Origin: Spirosoma profusum | GTDB lineage: Bacteria > Bacteroidota > Bacteroidia > Cytophagales > Spirosomataceae | Direction of reading: 5' to 3' | Assembly: GCF_014699005.1 (NCBI RefSeq) | Contig: NZ_JACWZY010000007.1 | Span: 248,001 to 312,000 of the forward strand | DNA: 64,000 nucleotides | In this document: in pieces, positions 41,835 through 50,024 of the stretch | How positions within the stretch are numbered: position 1 is the stretch's first letter | Layout: every line of letters begins with the position of its first letter | Made by a program: the position numbers and the translations under genes | The notes under the pieces: model-generated | The model's database searches: none | The model's input: only the letters and a program-made list of their open reading frames with translations | Told to the model about the DNA's origin: nothing

Positions 41835-43961
41835 TCACAATACCTTATCCGGCGTAATGGGCAAGTCTCGAACCCGCTTGCCGGTGGCATTGGAAATAGC
41901 ATTTACAACTGCTGCTGCTACCCCTACAATTCCCACTTCACCGATGCCTTTGACGCCTAACGTATTGACGTGCTCGTCTTTTTCCTTGATAAAAATAGCC
42001 TCCATTGTACCAATATCCAGATTGGACGGTACGTGGTAATCGGCGAAGGAGCGGGTAACGAAATTGCCCCAGCGCGGATCAACCACCGATTCTTCAGTCA
42101 GGGCCATGCCGATGCCCCAGACGTTGCCGCCGATAATCTGCGAACGGGCGGTTTTGGGGTTCAGAATCTGCCCTGCGCCAGTCACGGCCAGAAACCGATT
42201 GACACGTATCATGCCTGTCGATTTATTCACGGCTACTTCCGCAAAATTGGCGTTGAAACTATGCGCCGAATATTCCTCGGCACTTTCCGGTGGTTTACTG
42301 TCGACTCGCGTCTGATAATCAATTAATTTCTCAGAACGCATCAGTTGCGCGGCCGTTGGGCGAACGTAGTACTGCTTGCCAGATTTTGTCATTAACTCCT
42401 GCGTGATTTTCTCGCAAGCGTCGTTCACGGCATTGGCATAACTGGCAGCGCCTACCGATCCCACCGCGCCAGCCGCAGGGGGTAGGTTTGAGTCGCCAAG
42501 ATTCACCGTTACGTTCTGAATGGGCAATCCCAGTGCATCGGCGGCTGTCTGCGTCAGGATGGTGTACGTACCAGTACCCAAATCAGCAGCGGCCAGTTCA
42601 ACCGTGGCTGTTACGTCCTCGCCGTTACGTTTCAGTTTTACTAATGCCGAGGTAGGTCGTTGGTGGGCGGGATACGTACCAGCCGAAACGCCGTAGCCAA
42701 TCCAGTAATTACCTCGCTCATTTTGACGTGGTTCGAGCTTACGTTTTTCCCAGCCAAACGCTTTTGCCCCTTCACGCAGGCACTGCACCGTTGTCCGCGA
42801 TGACCACGGTTTGCCGTTGGATGGATCGCGTTCGGGTTCGTTTTTAATTCGAAACTCAATCGGGTCCATTTTTAGCTTGTACGCCAGTTCGTCTATGGCC
42901 GATTCGAGCGCAAAACTACCCGTCGATTTACCGGGGCCGCGCGTGTAGGTCGGCAGAATCAGGTTCATGGGCACCACCCGATACGTAATGAGCGAGTTGG
43001 GTGTGTCGTACATGATTTTTGAGCAATCGCCACAAGGTTCAACGAACTCGTCGTTGATAGCACAGTGGGTAGTCGTTTCGTGCGCCAGTGCCGTTAGCTT
43101 ACCGTCGGACGTAGCGGCCAGACTCACTTTTTGCCGGTTGTGTTGCCGCATCCCAACCGAGTTGACCATCTGCTGGCGCGTTAACGCCAGTTTGACCGGG
43201 CGATTTACGTGTTTAGCCGCTACGGCAGCAAGCGCCAGATTCGCCCACTGACCACCTTTCGAGCCGAAGCCGCCCCCGATATAAGGCGAAACGATACGTA
43301 CCTGTTCTGGCTTCAGATTCAACGTAGCAGCCGCAGCACTTTGCGCGCCGTTCACAATCTGAGCACTGCTGTACAGTGTTACGTTGTCGCCATTCCATTC
43401 GGCAATAGCCGCGTGAGGTTCCAGCGGATGGTGGTGCTCGATGGGGGTTTCGTACACCTCTTCCACTTTGTGCGTGGCCTGACTCAGTGCTGTCTGCACA
43501 TCACCACGTATCGCGTCGGCTTTCTCTTTATCCTTCGGCAATCGGGCTTGATCGGCAACTTTATTGAAATCGACTTTGGGCTCTTTTTTGTCATACGTAA
43601 CGTTGATGAGTCGGGATGCGTAACGCGCCTGTTCGAACGTTTCAGCTACGACAATACCGATATTTTGCCCGTAGAACTCAATTTCTGGGCTCTGTAGCAG
43701 CGCACCTCCACGTAATCCGCCTTTTACGTTCAGTTTCGATACGTTCTTATGCGTGATAACGCCAAGTACACCAGGAGCTTTTTCGGCAGCGGCACTGTCG
43801 ATGTCGCGAATCGTTCCGGCGGCAACGGTGCTCTTAAATAGAATGGCATACGCCGGATTCTTCACCGGATGATCCATCGAATAGGCCGCTTTGCCAGTTA
43901 CTTTGGCAATCCCGTCGATACGGCTGATGGGCGTGCCGATTGTTTTGTTAGTATCCTTCAT
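41835..43961 (-). CDS. paoC: Molybdenum aldehyde oxidoreductase, molybdopterin-binding large subunit
   Basis: The protein is 708 residues from ATG 43961; a start 48 bases upstream would lie in an inverted repeat. It belongs to the xanthine oxidase family large subunits: IDGIAKVTGKAAYSMD at the start, the GGGFGSKGGQW molybdopterin loop, and the LGVKGIGEVGIVG segment near the end, with the catalytic-type Glu in GIGE. It binds molybdopterin (cytosine dinucleotide form in PaoC) and oxidises aldehydes. It is the third gene of an operon after the [2Fe-2S] and FAD subunits. No PaoD-type maturation gene is in the window. Confidence 0.92.
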   Translation of the reverse strand: MKDTNKTIGTPISRIDGIAKVTGKAAYSMDHPVKNPAYAILFKSTVAAGTIRDIDSAAAEKAPGVLGVITHKNVSKLNVKGGLRGGALLQSPEIEFYGQNIGIVVAETFEQARYASRLINVTYDKKEPKVDFNKVADQARLPKDKEKADAIRGDVQTALSQATHKVEEVYETPIEHHHPLEPHAAIAEWNGDNVTLYSSAQIVNGAQSAAAATLNLKPEQVRIVSPYIGGGFGSKGGQWANLALAAVAAKHVNRPVKLALTRQQMVNSVGMRQHNRQKVSLAATSDGKLTALAHETTTHCAINDEFVEPCGDCSKIMYDTPNSLITYRVVPMNLILPTYTRGPGKSTGSFALESAIDELAYKLKMDPIEFRIKNEPERDPSNGKPWSSRTTVQCLREGAKAFGWEKRKLEPRQNERGNYWIGYGVSAGTYPAHQRPTSALVKLKRNGEDVTATVELAAADLGTGTYTILTQTAADALGLPIQNVTVNLGDSNLPPAAGAVGSVGAASYANAVNDACEKITQELMTKSGKQYYVRPTAAQLMRSEKLIDYQTRVDSKPPESAEEYSAHSFNANFAEVAVNKSTGMIRVNRFLAVTGAGQILNPKTARSQIIGGNVWGIGMALTEESVVDPRWGNFVTRSFADYHVPSNLDIGTMEAIFIKEKDEHVNTLGVKGIGEVGIVGVAAAVVNAISNATGKRVRDLPITPDKVL

Positions 43962-43975
43962 AGGGTTAATTTGTT

Positions 43976-44045
43976 TACCCCTAAATCGCCTGAAGGGGAC
44001 TTTGCTCATAGTCGAAACAAGTTCCCTTCAGGGGATTCAGGGGTA
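43976..44045. repeat. Inverted repeat between the FAD and Mo-subunit genes
   Basis: TACCCCTAAATCGCCTGAAG continues GGGACTTTG; the complementary arm reads CAAGTTCCCTTCAGGGGATT then CAGGGGTA, with a few mismatches. It fills the 95-bp gap inside the paoABC-like operon. A degenerate relative is at 39021-39060. Confidence 0.8.
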
Positions 44046-44056
44046 TTTGGCCGGTT

Positions 44057-45064
44057 TTACGCTTTACCCACTTTCATCGCCATCTGCAAGGCAAGAACGA
44101 TGCTTCGGTTGCCTAGCTCGATCTTAAACTTATTGTGTTCCAGTGGCTTGGCGTCGGCCATTTCAGCGTCGGCGGCTAGCTTGAAATTTGCGTCCGTGGC
44201 GTCTTTACCAACCAACATTTGTTCAGCTTTCAGGGCACGCCAGGGTTTATGTGCTACGCCACCCATAGCGATACGTGCCTGAACAATTTTATTGCCCTGT
44301 GTCTCCAGTGCGGCCGCTACCGACACCAGCGCGAACGCATACGAAGCCCGGTCACGGACTTTCAGATAATACGACTTATCGGCAAATCGATTCTGCGGCA
44401 ACTCAATGGACGTAATGAGCTCGCCATGAAGCAGGTTCGTATCTTTTTCGGGTTGGTCGCCGGGAAGTCGATGAAACTCAGCAATCGGAATGCTACGTTC
44501 CTGACCACTCGTGCTACGTACCTTGATAACAGCATCCAGAGCCGCCAGCGCAACGGCCATGTCAGACGGATAGACAGCCACACATTGCTCCGACCAGCCA
44601 AAAATGGCGTGCATCCGGTTGATGCCTTCTTTGGCTCCGCAACCACTGCCCGATTGACGCTTGTTGCAGGGCATCGACACTTCGTAAAAATACGGGCAGC
44701 GGGTACGTTGCAGCAGATTGCCGCCGTTGGTCGCCATGTTACGTAGCTGCCCTGAAGCACCTGCCAGAATCGCCTGCGTCAGTAACGGATAGTTTTGACG
44801 TACCAGCGGATGGTTGGCCGCATAGGTGTTTTTGCCAAGTCCACCAATTGAAAGGCCGCCTTTATTGGCTCCGGACGTAACGGTTTTAATATCGGTAAGG
44901 CCCAGTTCCGAAATGTCAATCAGGGCATTCGGCCGTTCTACGTCCTCTTTCATCAGATCGAGCAGATTGGTGCCGCCCGCGAGGAATTTGGCGTTCGGAT
45001 TCTCAGCCAGCAATTTGATCGCCGACGTAGCGTCTTTGGCCCGGGTATAAGTGAAAGGTCGCAT
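44057..45064 (-). CDS. paoB: Molybdenum aldehyde oxidoreductase, FAD-binding subunit with [4Fe-4S] insert
   Basis: This 335-residue protein is the FAD-binding medium subunit of the xanthine oxidase family: FLAGGTNLLDLMK for FAD, then ATNGGNLLQRTRCPYF. The Cys-rich insert RCPYFYEVSMPCNKRQSGSGCGAKEG matches the segment that binds an extra [4Fe-4S] cluster in E. coli PaoB (YagS), followed by HAIFGWSEQCVAVYPSDMAVALAALDA. It passes electrons between the [2Fe-2S] subunit and FAD. It starts 20 bp after the stop of the small subunit. Confidence 0.92.
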   Translation of the reverse strand: MRPFTYTRAKDATSAIKLLAENPNAKFLAGGTNLLDLMKEDVERPNALIDISELGLTDIKTVTSGANKGGLSIGGLGKNTYAANHPLVRQNYPLLTQAILAGASGQLRNMATNGGNLLQRTRCPYFYEVSMPCNKRQSGSGCGAKEGINRMHAIFGWSEQCVAVYPSDMAVALAALDAVIKVRSTSGQERSIPIAEFHRLPGDQPEKDTNLLHGELITSIELPQNRFADKSYYLKVRDRASYAFALVSVAAALETQGNKIVQARIAMGGVAHKPWRALKAEQMLVGKDATDANFKLAADAEMADAKPLEHNKFKIELGNRSIVLALQMAMKVGKA

Positions 45065-45084
45065 TGGATACGGTTGAAAAAGGG

Positions 45085-45885
45085 TTAGACTGACCGAAAA
45101 ACCTGTTCAACAGGCTTGCCGCTGTGAACCTCCTGAATAGCCGCTACGATGTTGGGATACGCCCCACAACGGCAGATATTTCCCGACATCCGTTCCCGGA
45201 TTTCTTCATTGGAAAGCTTCACCGGTCCGGTTGACTGACGGACGTTTTCGGTAACGTAGCTGAGGTGGCCGTTCTTCGCTTCATCCAGTACCGCCACCGC
45301 TGAGCAAATCTGGCCGGGCGTACAAAATCCACATTGGAAACCGTCGTGTTTCAGAAAAGCCTCCTGCACAGGATGTAACCGGACGGTCGCACCGGTATTG
45401 CCCTGCGCCAGTCCTTCAATCGTTTGAACGGTTTTGCCTTCGCAACTCGCGGCCAAAGTCAGGCAGGATAATACACGATGACCGTTGACAATCACCGTAC
45501 AGGCCCCGCACTGGCCGTGGTCGCAGCCCTTTTTGGAACCAGTCAGATCGAGTCGTTCGCGTAGCGTATCAAGCAGCGTCATGCGTGAATCGACGGTGAG
45601 TTTGCGGGACGTACCGTTCACTTTAAATGCTACGTTCACCGCATTTTCAAGACTTTCCGGAGCGAGGTCAGACGGAACTGTTTCGCTCAATGGCCGGGTC
45701 AGTAACTGCTCTGCTACTGCTGATTGTGCCGCCAGGATTCCCCCGCCTGCCAAACTCAACAGTTTGAGGAAATGACGCCGATGAATACCTGTATCCAGAA
45801 TTTCGGTCAGATCTTCGGGCATCAGATCGGCAAAGAGCCGTTTTTCATCGTCGGTTAATTCAGGTGATTCGTGTTCGTCCATCAT
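45085..45885 (-). CDS. paoA: Molybdenum aldehyde oxidoreductase, [2Fe-2S] subunit with Tat signal
   Basis: This 266-residue protein has an N-terminal extension with a twin-arginine signal, RRHFLKLLSLAGGGILAAQS (about residues 36-55), placed after 35 polar residues. Two [2Fe-2S] domains follow: CDHGQCGACTVIVNGHRVLSC in the plant-type domain, then CGFCTPGQ and NICRCGAYPN in the helical domain. The Tat signal should carry the assembled heterotrimer to the periplasm, as for E. coli PaoABC. It is the first gene of the three-gene operon. Confidence 0.93.
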   Translation of the reverse strand: MMDEHESPELTDDEKRLFADLMPEDLTEILDTGIHRRHFLKLLSLAGGGILAAQSAVAEQLLTRPLSETVPSDLAPESLENAVNVAFKVNGTSRKLTVDSRMTLLDTLRERLDLTGSKKGCDHGQCGACTVIVNGHRVLSCLTLAASCEGKTVQTIEGLAQGNTGATVRLHPVQEAFLKHDGFQCGFCTPGQICSAVAVLDEAKNGHLSYVTENVRQSTGPVKLSNEEIRERMSGNICRCGAYPNIVAAIQEVHSGKPVEQVFRSV

Positions 45886-46054
45886 GTATTACGTCGAAAG
45901 AATCTGGATTGCAGTTAAAAGTGAGTGGACGGGTTGTTTCTGAAGGAAAAGTAAGGAATATTAACCGTTGAATAGGCGCTATTGTTTCAAGTGATCGACT
46001 CAACGCGTAGCCTGTTAATCAGCATAATCACTACGTTGCCCTAAAGACGTGACG

Positions 46055-47119
46055 ATGAACAACGGATTGACTAAACCTAAATCGCTTCAACCTGGTGATA
46101 CCGTAGCGACCATATCACTTTCGTGGGGAGGGGCTGCTACGTTCCCACATCGTTATGAGGTCGGAAAGTCGCAGCTGGAGCAGACGTTTGGGTTGCGAGT
46201 CGTGGAAACACGTAACGCACTACGTCCGGCTGACTGGCTGTACCGAAATCCGCAGGCACGCGCCGACGATTTAATGGAAGCGTTTGCAGACCCGCAGATT
46301 AAAGCAATTATCTCGATCATCGGAGGTGATGATAGTATTCGAACACTACCGTTTCTCGACGTAACGGTCATTCGAGATAACCCTAAAATTTTTCTGGGTT
46401 TTTCAGACACGACCGTTACGCATCTGGCCTGTTACCGGGCTGGTTTATCGTCGTTTTATGGTACGTCGCTGCTGGTCGGATTTGCTGAAAACGGTAGTAT
46501 GCATGCCTATCAGGTTGCCGATCTGCGTCGGACGCTGTTCGCTAGTAAACCCACCGGCGTTATTGAACCCAATAAAGATGGCTGGACATCGACATTTTTC
46601 GACTGGGCAGAGCCTGCGAATCAGCAACTCATCCGTCCGCTAACATCTCCTACAGGCTGGCGTTTTTTGCAGGGGAGAAGCCAGATAGAAGGGCGTTTGG
46701 TGGGTGGCTGTGTCGAAGTGCTGGAAATGCTCAAAGGAACGGATTACTGGCCTCCGTTATCGGCCTGGGATGGAGCTATTCTGTTTTTAGAAATGGCAGA
46801 GTTTGACCTGAATTCGGAGCCACTGATTCGTCCACAGCAGTTAGCCTGGATTCTTCGCAACTACGCAGCAATGGGTATTCTGAGTAAACTGAACGGAATA
46901 TTGTTGGGGCGCCCTTATCATAACCGCTACGTCGATGAATACGATCAGGCGCTGATACAGGTGGTTCGGGATGAGCAGGGGCTGGATCAATTGCCGATCA
47001 TTAGCGGTATGGACTTTGGTCATACGGCACCAACGTTTACGCTGCCCTACGGTTGCATGGCCCGGATTGACCCCGATAAACAGACATTTGAATTACTGGA
47101 AAGCGGGTGTGAGGGTTGA
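46055..47119 (+). CDS. S66-family peptidase (LD-carboxypeptidase/MccF-like)
   Basis: The protein is 354 residues from ATG 46055 (a GTG six bases upstream is in frame). It has the S66 layout: LQPGDTVATISLSWGG at the start, AIISIIGGDDSIRTLPFLD, the nucleophile region FLGFSDTTVTHLACY, a Glu in LFLEMAEF and the late His in GMDFGHTAPTFTLPYG. S66 enzymes cut L,D-peptide bonds in murein tetrapeptides or inactivate microcin C-like aminoacyl nucleotides. The length and the GGDDS segment favour the MccF-like branch, which is inference. There is no signal peptide. It is a single gene. Confidence 0.87.
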   Translation: MNNGLTKPKSLQPGDTVATISLSWGGAATFPHRYEVGKSQLEQTFGLRVVETRNALRPADWLYRNPQARADDLMEAFADPQIKAIISIIGGDDSIRTLPFLDVTVIRDNPKIFLGFSDTTVTHLACYRAGLSSFYGTSLLVGFAENGSMHAYQVADLRRTLFASKPTGVIEPNKDGWTSTFFDWAEPANQQLIRPLTSPTGWRFLQGRSQIEGRLVGGCVEVLEMLKGTDYWPPLSAWDGAILFLEMAEFDLNSEPLIRPQQLAWILRNYAAMGILSKLNGILLGRPYHNRYVDEYDQALIQVVRDEQGLDQLPIISGMDFGHTAPTFTLPYGCMARIDPDKQTFELLESGCEG

Positions 47120-47486
47120 TGACCGTTTCAGGCTTAACCCGATAATGTTTATTTAAAAAACGTGAGTACGGACAAAGTTAACATAGTTCATATTGCTGAC
47201 GCTAAGGGCTTCGACAGGCTCAGCCTGACAAGTAAGCATGAGTTAACCAATTTAAATGGACTGTCAGGCTGAGCCTGTCGAAGCCCTTAGCGTCAGCAAT
47301 GTTCTGTAAGAATTAGTTAGACTGTTGGTTAATTCGTTGTTCACGTTAAATAGACCTTTACCCTCACAAATTCTGCCAGAATAAAAGAAATGGTAACCTT
47401 AACGTAGCACGATTAGTTAGCGCCAGTAGTCTACAGTTTATCTGTAGAAATTGTCTGTTAACTATACTCAACGTAGAAAACTCAAC
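47120..47486. other. Intergenic region with large palindrome
   Basis: About 365 bp between the S66 and SDR genes. It contains the palindrome 47192-47300 and, in the right part, the promoter of the Tat-SDR gene; no exact -7 box was found. No gene is visible. Confidence 0.5.
47192..47300. repeat. Palindromic intergenic element with CTTCGACAGGCTCAGCCTGAC arms
   Basis: Arms of 39 bp (47192-47230 and 47262-47300) are exact complements, beginning ATTGCTGACGCTAAGGGCTT and containing TGTCAGGCTGAG read inward. The loop is 31 bp. The motif TGTCA-n-GCTGAG links it to the TGTCATnCTGA family elsewhere in the window. Confidence 0.9.
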
Positions 47487-48497
47487 ATGATGAATGAGAA
47501 TCAATTAAGCCGACGCCAGGTTATTGGCGGAATTGGAAGTGGCGTAGCAGCCTCTATGATGGCAACGTCTGGGTTTGCTGCTTCGAACCCTGGAAATGCT
47601 ACGTCGGCACCCGCAGCGCCCCTTGTCGATCCGACGACAAAATATCCCAAACCGCCCTTTAATACGCCTATGCAACCCTTTCCGGGTTTGGCTAGTAAAA
47701 TGAATCCGCGCCCCGATCATGGCGAAACAAGCTATAAAGGGTCAGGTCGTTTGCAGGGGCGAAAAGCGCTGATTACCGGTGGCGATTCGGGCATGGGTCG
47801 TGCTGCGGCTATTGCCTACGCCCGCGAAGGAGCTGACGTAGCAATTAATTATTTGCCAGCCGAAGAGCCTGATGCTAAAGAGGTTATTGATTTGATTAAA
47901 AAAGAAGGACGCAAAGCGATTGCCATTCCCGGCGACCTTCGCGACGAAGCGTTTTGCAAACGATTGGTCGATGAGGCTGTAAAAGGGCTGGGTGGTCTGG
48001 ATATTCTGGTCAACAACGCTGGTCGGCAGCAGCAACGCGAATCCATTCTAGATTTGACTACGGAGGATTTCGACGCGACGATGAAAACGAACATCTACGC
48101 CCCGTTTTGGATTATCAAAGCCGCATTGCCACACATGCAGCCCGGTTCCGTAATCATTGGCACTACGTCTGAACAAGCCTACGATCCTTCGCCGAATCTG
48201 TACGACTACGCGCAAACGAAAGCTGCGACGATGAACTATGTTAAATCACTGGCAAAACAGCTTGGCCCCAAAGGCATCCGGGTGAACGGAGTAGCACCGG
48301 GACCTATCTGGACACCGTTGCAGCCCAGTGGTGGTGCTACGGCCGAAAAACTAAAAACGTTTGGTGGCGATTCTGCACTGGGTCGCCCTGGGCAGCCTGC
48401 GGAACTGGCGTCCATTTATGTACAACTGGCCGCCAGCGACGCTAGCTTCGCAACGGGGCAAATTTATGGAGCATCTGGTGGTAAAGGCCAGCCTTAA
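47487..48497 (+). CDS. Tat-exported short-chain dehydrogenase/reductase
   Basis: The protein is 336 residues from ATG 47487. An N-terminal twin-arginine signal (LSRRQVIGGIGSGVAASMM, residues about 7-25) is followed by a Pro-rich linker PKPPFNTPMQPFPGL. The SDR domain has TGGDSGMGRAAA for NAD(P), NNAGRQQQ, catalytic Ser in IGTTSEQ and YAQTK (Tyr, Lys). It resembles YghA-type glutathionylspermidine-adjacent SDRs of E. coli in domain order. Export of an NAD(P)-dependent enzyme is unusual; it must be folded with cofactor before Tat transport. Substrate unknown. Confidence 0.88.
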   Translation: MMNENQLSRRQVIGGIGSGVAASMMATSGFAASNPGNATSAPAAPLVDPTTKYPKPPFNTPMQPFPGLASKMNPRPDHGETSYKGSGRLQGRKALITGGDSGMGRAAAIAYAREGADVAINYLPAEEPDAKEVIDLIKKEGRKAIAIPGDLRDEAFCKRLVDEAVKGLGGLDILVNNAGRQQQRESILDLTTEDFDATMKTNIYAPFWIIKAALPHMQPGSVIIGTTSEQAYDPSPNLYDYAQTKAATMNYVKSLAKQLGPKGIRVNGVAPGPIWTPLQPSGGATAEKLKTFGGDSALGRPGQPAELASIYVQLAASDASFATGQIYGASGGKGQP

Positions 48498-48512
48498 GCA
48501 ATAGAACCGCAG

Positions 48513-48592
48513 ATAGAACGCGGATTTTTATGATGGTTATGATTTACGCAGATCATTAAAAATCATAACCATCATAAAAATCCGCGTTCTAT
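48513..48592. repeat. Palindromic element ATAGAACGCGGATTTTTATG type
   Basis: The arms start ATAGAACGCGGATTTTTATG and continue ATGGTTATGATTT; the right arm is the complement and ends CCGCGTTCTAT. The loop is about 14 bp. The right arm overlaps the 3' end of the minus-strand gene ending at 48572. A one-arm remnant is at about 27714-27736. Confidence 0.85.
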
Positions 48593-48868
48593 TTGTCTGA
48601 ACTGAATAATAACAGGCCCATCATCAGGCATGTAGCCGTACAAAGGTGGATCAGTAATCTCTTCGATTTCAATCTCTGTAGACGTAACGTTTAATTGATT
48701 AACGGCCTCAACCGCATACGCTTTCGCTACCTGATGAATCAACGCCAGTCGGGAAAACAGTGCGCCCGTCGGTGAATGAGTTTCGATCAACTGATTAAGG
48801 CGATGGTTAAATTCGTCAGCTGGTATTTCGATAGTCTGCCAGTGTCGATCCGCCTGTTTTTCCTGCAT
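48572..48868 (-). CDS. Small hypothetical protein
   Basis: This 98-residue protein has no recognised domain. It is acidic and predicted alpha/beta, with a long helix around LNQLIETHSPTGALFSRLALIHQVAKAYAVEAVNQLN followed by an IEIEEITDPP strand. Its last six or seven codons and stop lie inside the palindromic element, so the C-terminus may have been reshaped by insertion. It starts 6 bp after the stop of the RibD_C gene, so the two form an operon. Confidence 0.7.
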   Translation of the reverse strand: MQEKQADRHWQTIEIPADEFNHRLNQLIETHSPTGALFSRLALIHQVAKAYAVEAVNQLNVTSTEIEIEEITDPPLYGYMPDDGPVIIQFRQIERGFL

Positions 48869-48874
48869 AACATG

Positions 48875-49438
48875 TTAAGAGGCTGGCTGGTAATGCAGCA
48901 AGGTAATGCCACAGTCAAAGGCTTTCGCTTCGACCAGTTTCAGGTTCAGTTTGCTGCCGATATCGCCAAAAATAGACAACCCTTTTCCCTGCGCCACTGG
49001 ATTGACAAAGAGGTGATACTCGTCAATGAGGTTATTCTTGATTAATGATGAGACGAATTCAGCACCGCCGTATGCAATGATATCGGCTCCATCCTGACTT
49101 TTCAGCGCATTAACTTCTTCCACCAGATTGCCATTATTTACCGTAGCATTTTTGCCTTCGATGCTCTCCAGCGTTTTCGAGAAAACGATTTTGGGTGTAT
49201 TAACCATTTTTTCGGCACCAGGCGCTGTTTCAGGAGTGTCAAGCCGCGATTGCCAGGCTGGTATAAAGCCTTCGGCTAATTTTCGACCCAGCAGAATGGT
49301 ATCGACCGGCTCGGTGATACTACCAACGTAGCGCATTACGTCTTCACCCCAGTTCATGGTTAGCCAATCCATTTCGCCATTCGGGCCTCCAATAAATCCA
49401 TCCAATGTAATCTGTACCTGCAATTTTAATTTTCTCAT
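48875..49438 (-). CDS. RibD C-terminal/DHFR-like family reductase
   Basis: The protein is 187 residues from ATG 49438 (an in-frame TTG lies nine bases upstream). It has the family pattern KLKLQVQITLDGFIGGPNGEMDWL, DTILLGRKLAEGFIPAW, IVFSKTL, ADIIAYGGAEFVSSLIKNNLIDEYHLFVNPVAQGKG and a closing ITLLHYQ. It is closest in layout to the paralogue at 27119. It likely uses NADPH on an unknown substrate and is co-transcribed with the small gene downstream. It is divergent from the EVE-domain gene. Confidence 0.88.
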   Translation of the reverse strand: MRKLKLQVQITLDGFIGGPNGEMDWLTMNWGEDVMRYVGSITEPVDTILLGRKLAEGFIPAWQSRLDTPETAPGAEKMVNTPKIVFSKTLESIEGKNATVNNGNLVEEVNALKSQDGADIIAYGGAEFVSSLIKNNLIDEYHLFVNPVAQGKGLSIFGDIGSKLNLKLVEAKAFDCGITLLHYQPAS

Positions 49439-49589
49439 GATGGTCAAACGATACTTTTTAGTTTAGAACGTAGTACTTGTTGATTCGGACGGGAATCTAC
49501 GGTACGTTACGCATATATGTAGACTCTCTCCTTAAAACAATTGTTATAAAGATGCCACTGCAAGACAAACAGCTGTGGCTGAGCGACGA

Positions 49590-50015
49590 ATGAGCAAATC
49601 CCAGCAATATTGGATTGTCGTGGCTTCGAAAGACCACGTAGTGCGCGGTGTTACGGGTGGATTTATGCAGGCCAATCACGGCAAGGAAGCCCCATTGAAA
49701 CGCATGAAACCCGGCGATTGGGTAATCTTTTATTCTCCCAAACGGGAGTTGGAGGGCGATGAGAAATTACAGACGTTTATGGCGATTGGGCAGGTCAGCG
49801 ACGATAAAATTTACCAGCATTATATGAGCGATACGTTCGTGCCCTTCCGCCGGAACGTATCGTTTTATGACAGCAGGGAAGTCCCCGTCCAGCCATTAAT
49901 CGACGACCTTAGTTTTATCCAGACTAAAAAATCCTGGGGCTATACGTTCCGTTTCGGCTTTTTTGAAATTAATAAAGTCGATTTCGAACGGATTCGTAGG
50001 CGAATGCTGGATTAA
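49590..50015 (+). CDS. EVE-domain protein
   Basis: The protein is 141 residues from ATG 49590 (a GTG 15 bases upstream is in frame). It has the EVE/PUA-like fold pattern: QQYWIVVASKDHVVRGVTGGFMQANHGKEAPLKRMKPGDWVIFYSP, AIGQVSDDKIYQ and a closing helix. EVE domains bind modified bases, and stand-alone forms may recognise modified nucleotides in RNA or DNA. The gene ends 9 bp before the convergent metal ATPase stop. Confidence 0.88.
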   Translation: MSKSQQYWIVVASKDHVVRGVTGGFMQANHGKEAPLKRMKPGDWVIFYSPKRELEGDEKLQTFMAIGQVSDDKIYQHYMSDTFVPFRRNVSFYDSREVPVQPLIDDLSFIQTKKSWGYTFRFGFFEINKVDFERIRRRMLD

Positions 50016-50024
50016 TGTAACGTA

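Noticed and set aside
43209..43697. 162-codon plus-strand frame inside the molybdenum subunit gene, with others nearby at 41970 and 44219
   Set aside because: All are opposite to conserved enzyme subunits and lack domains or promoters.
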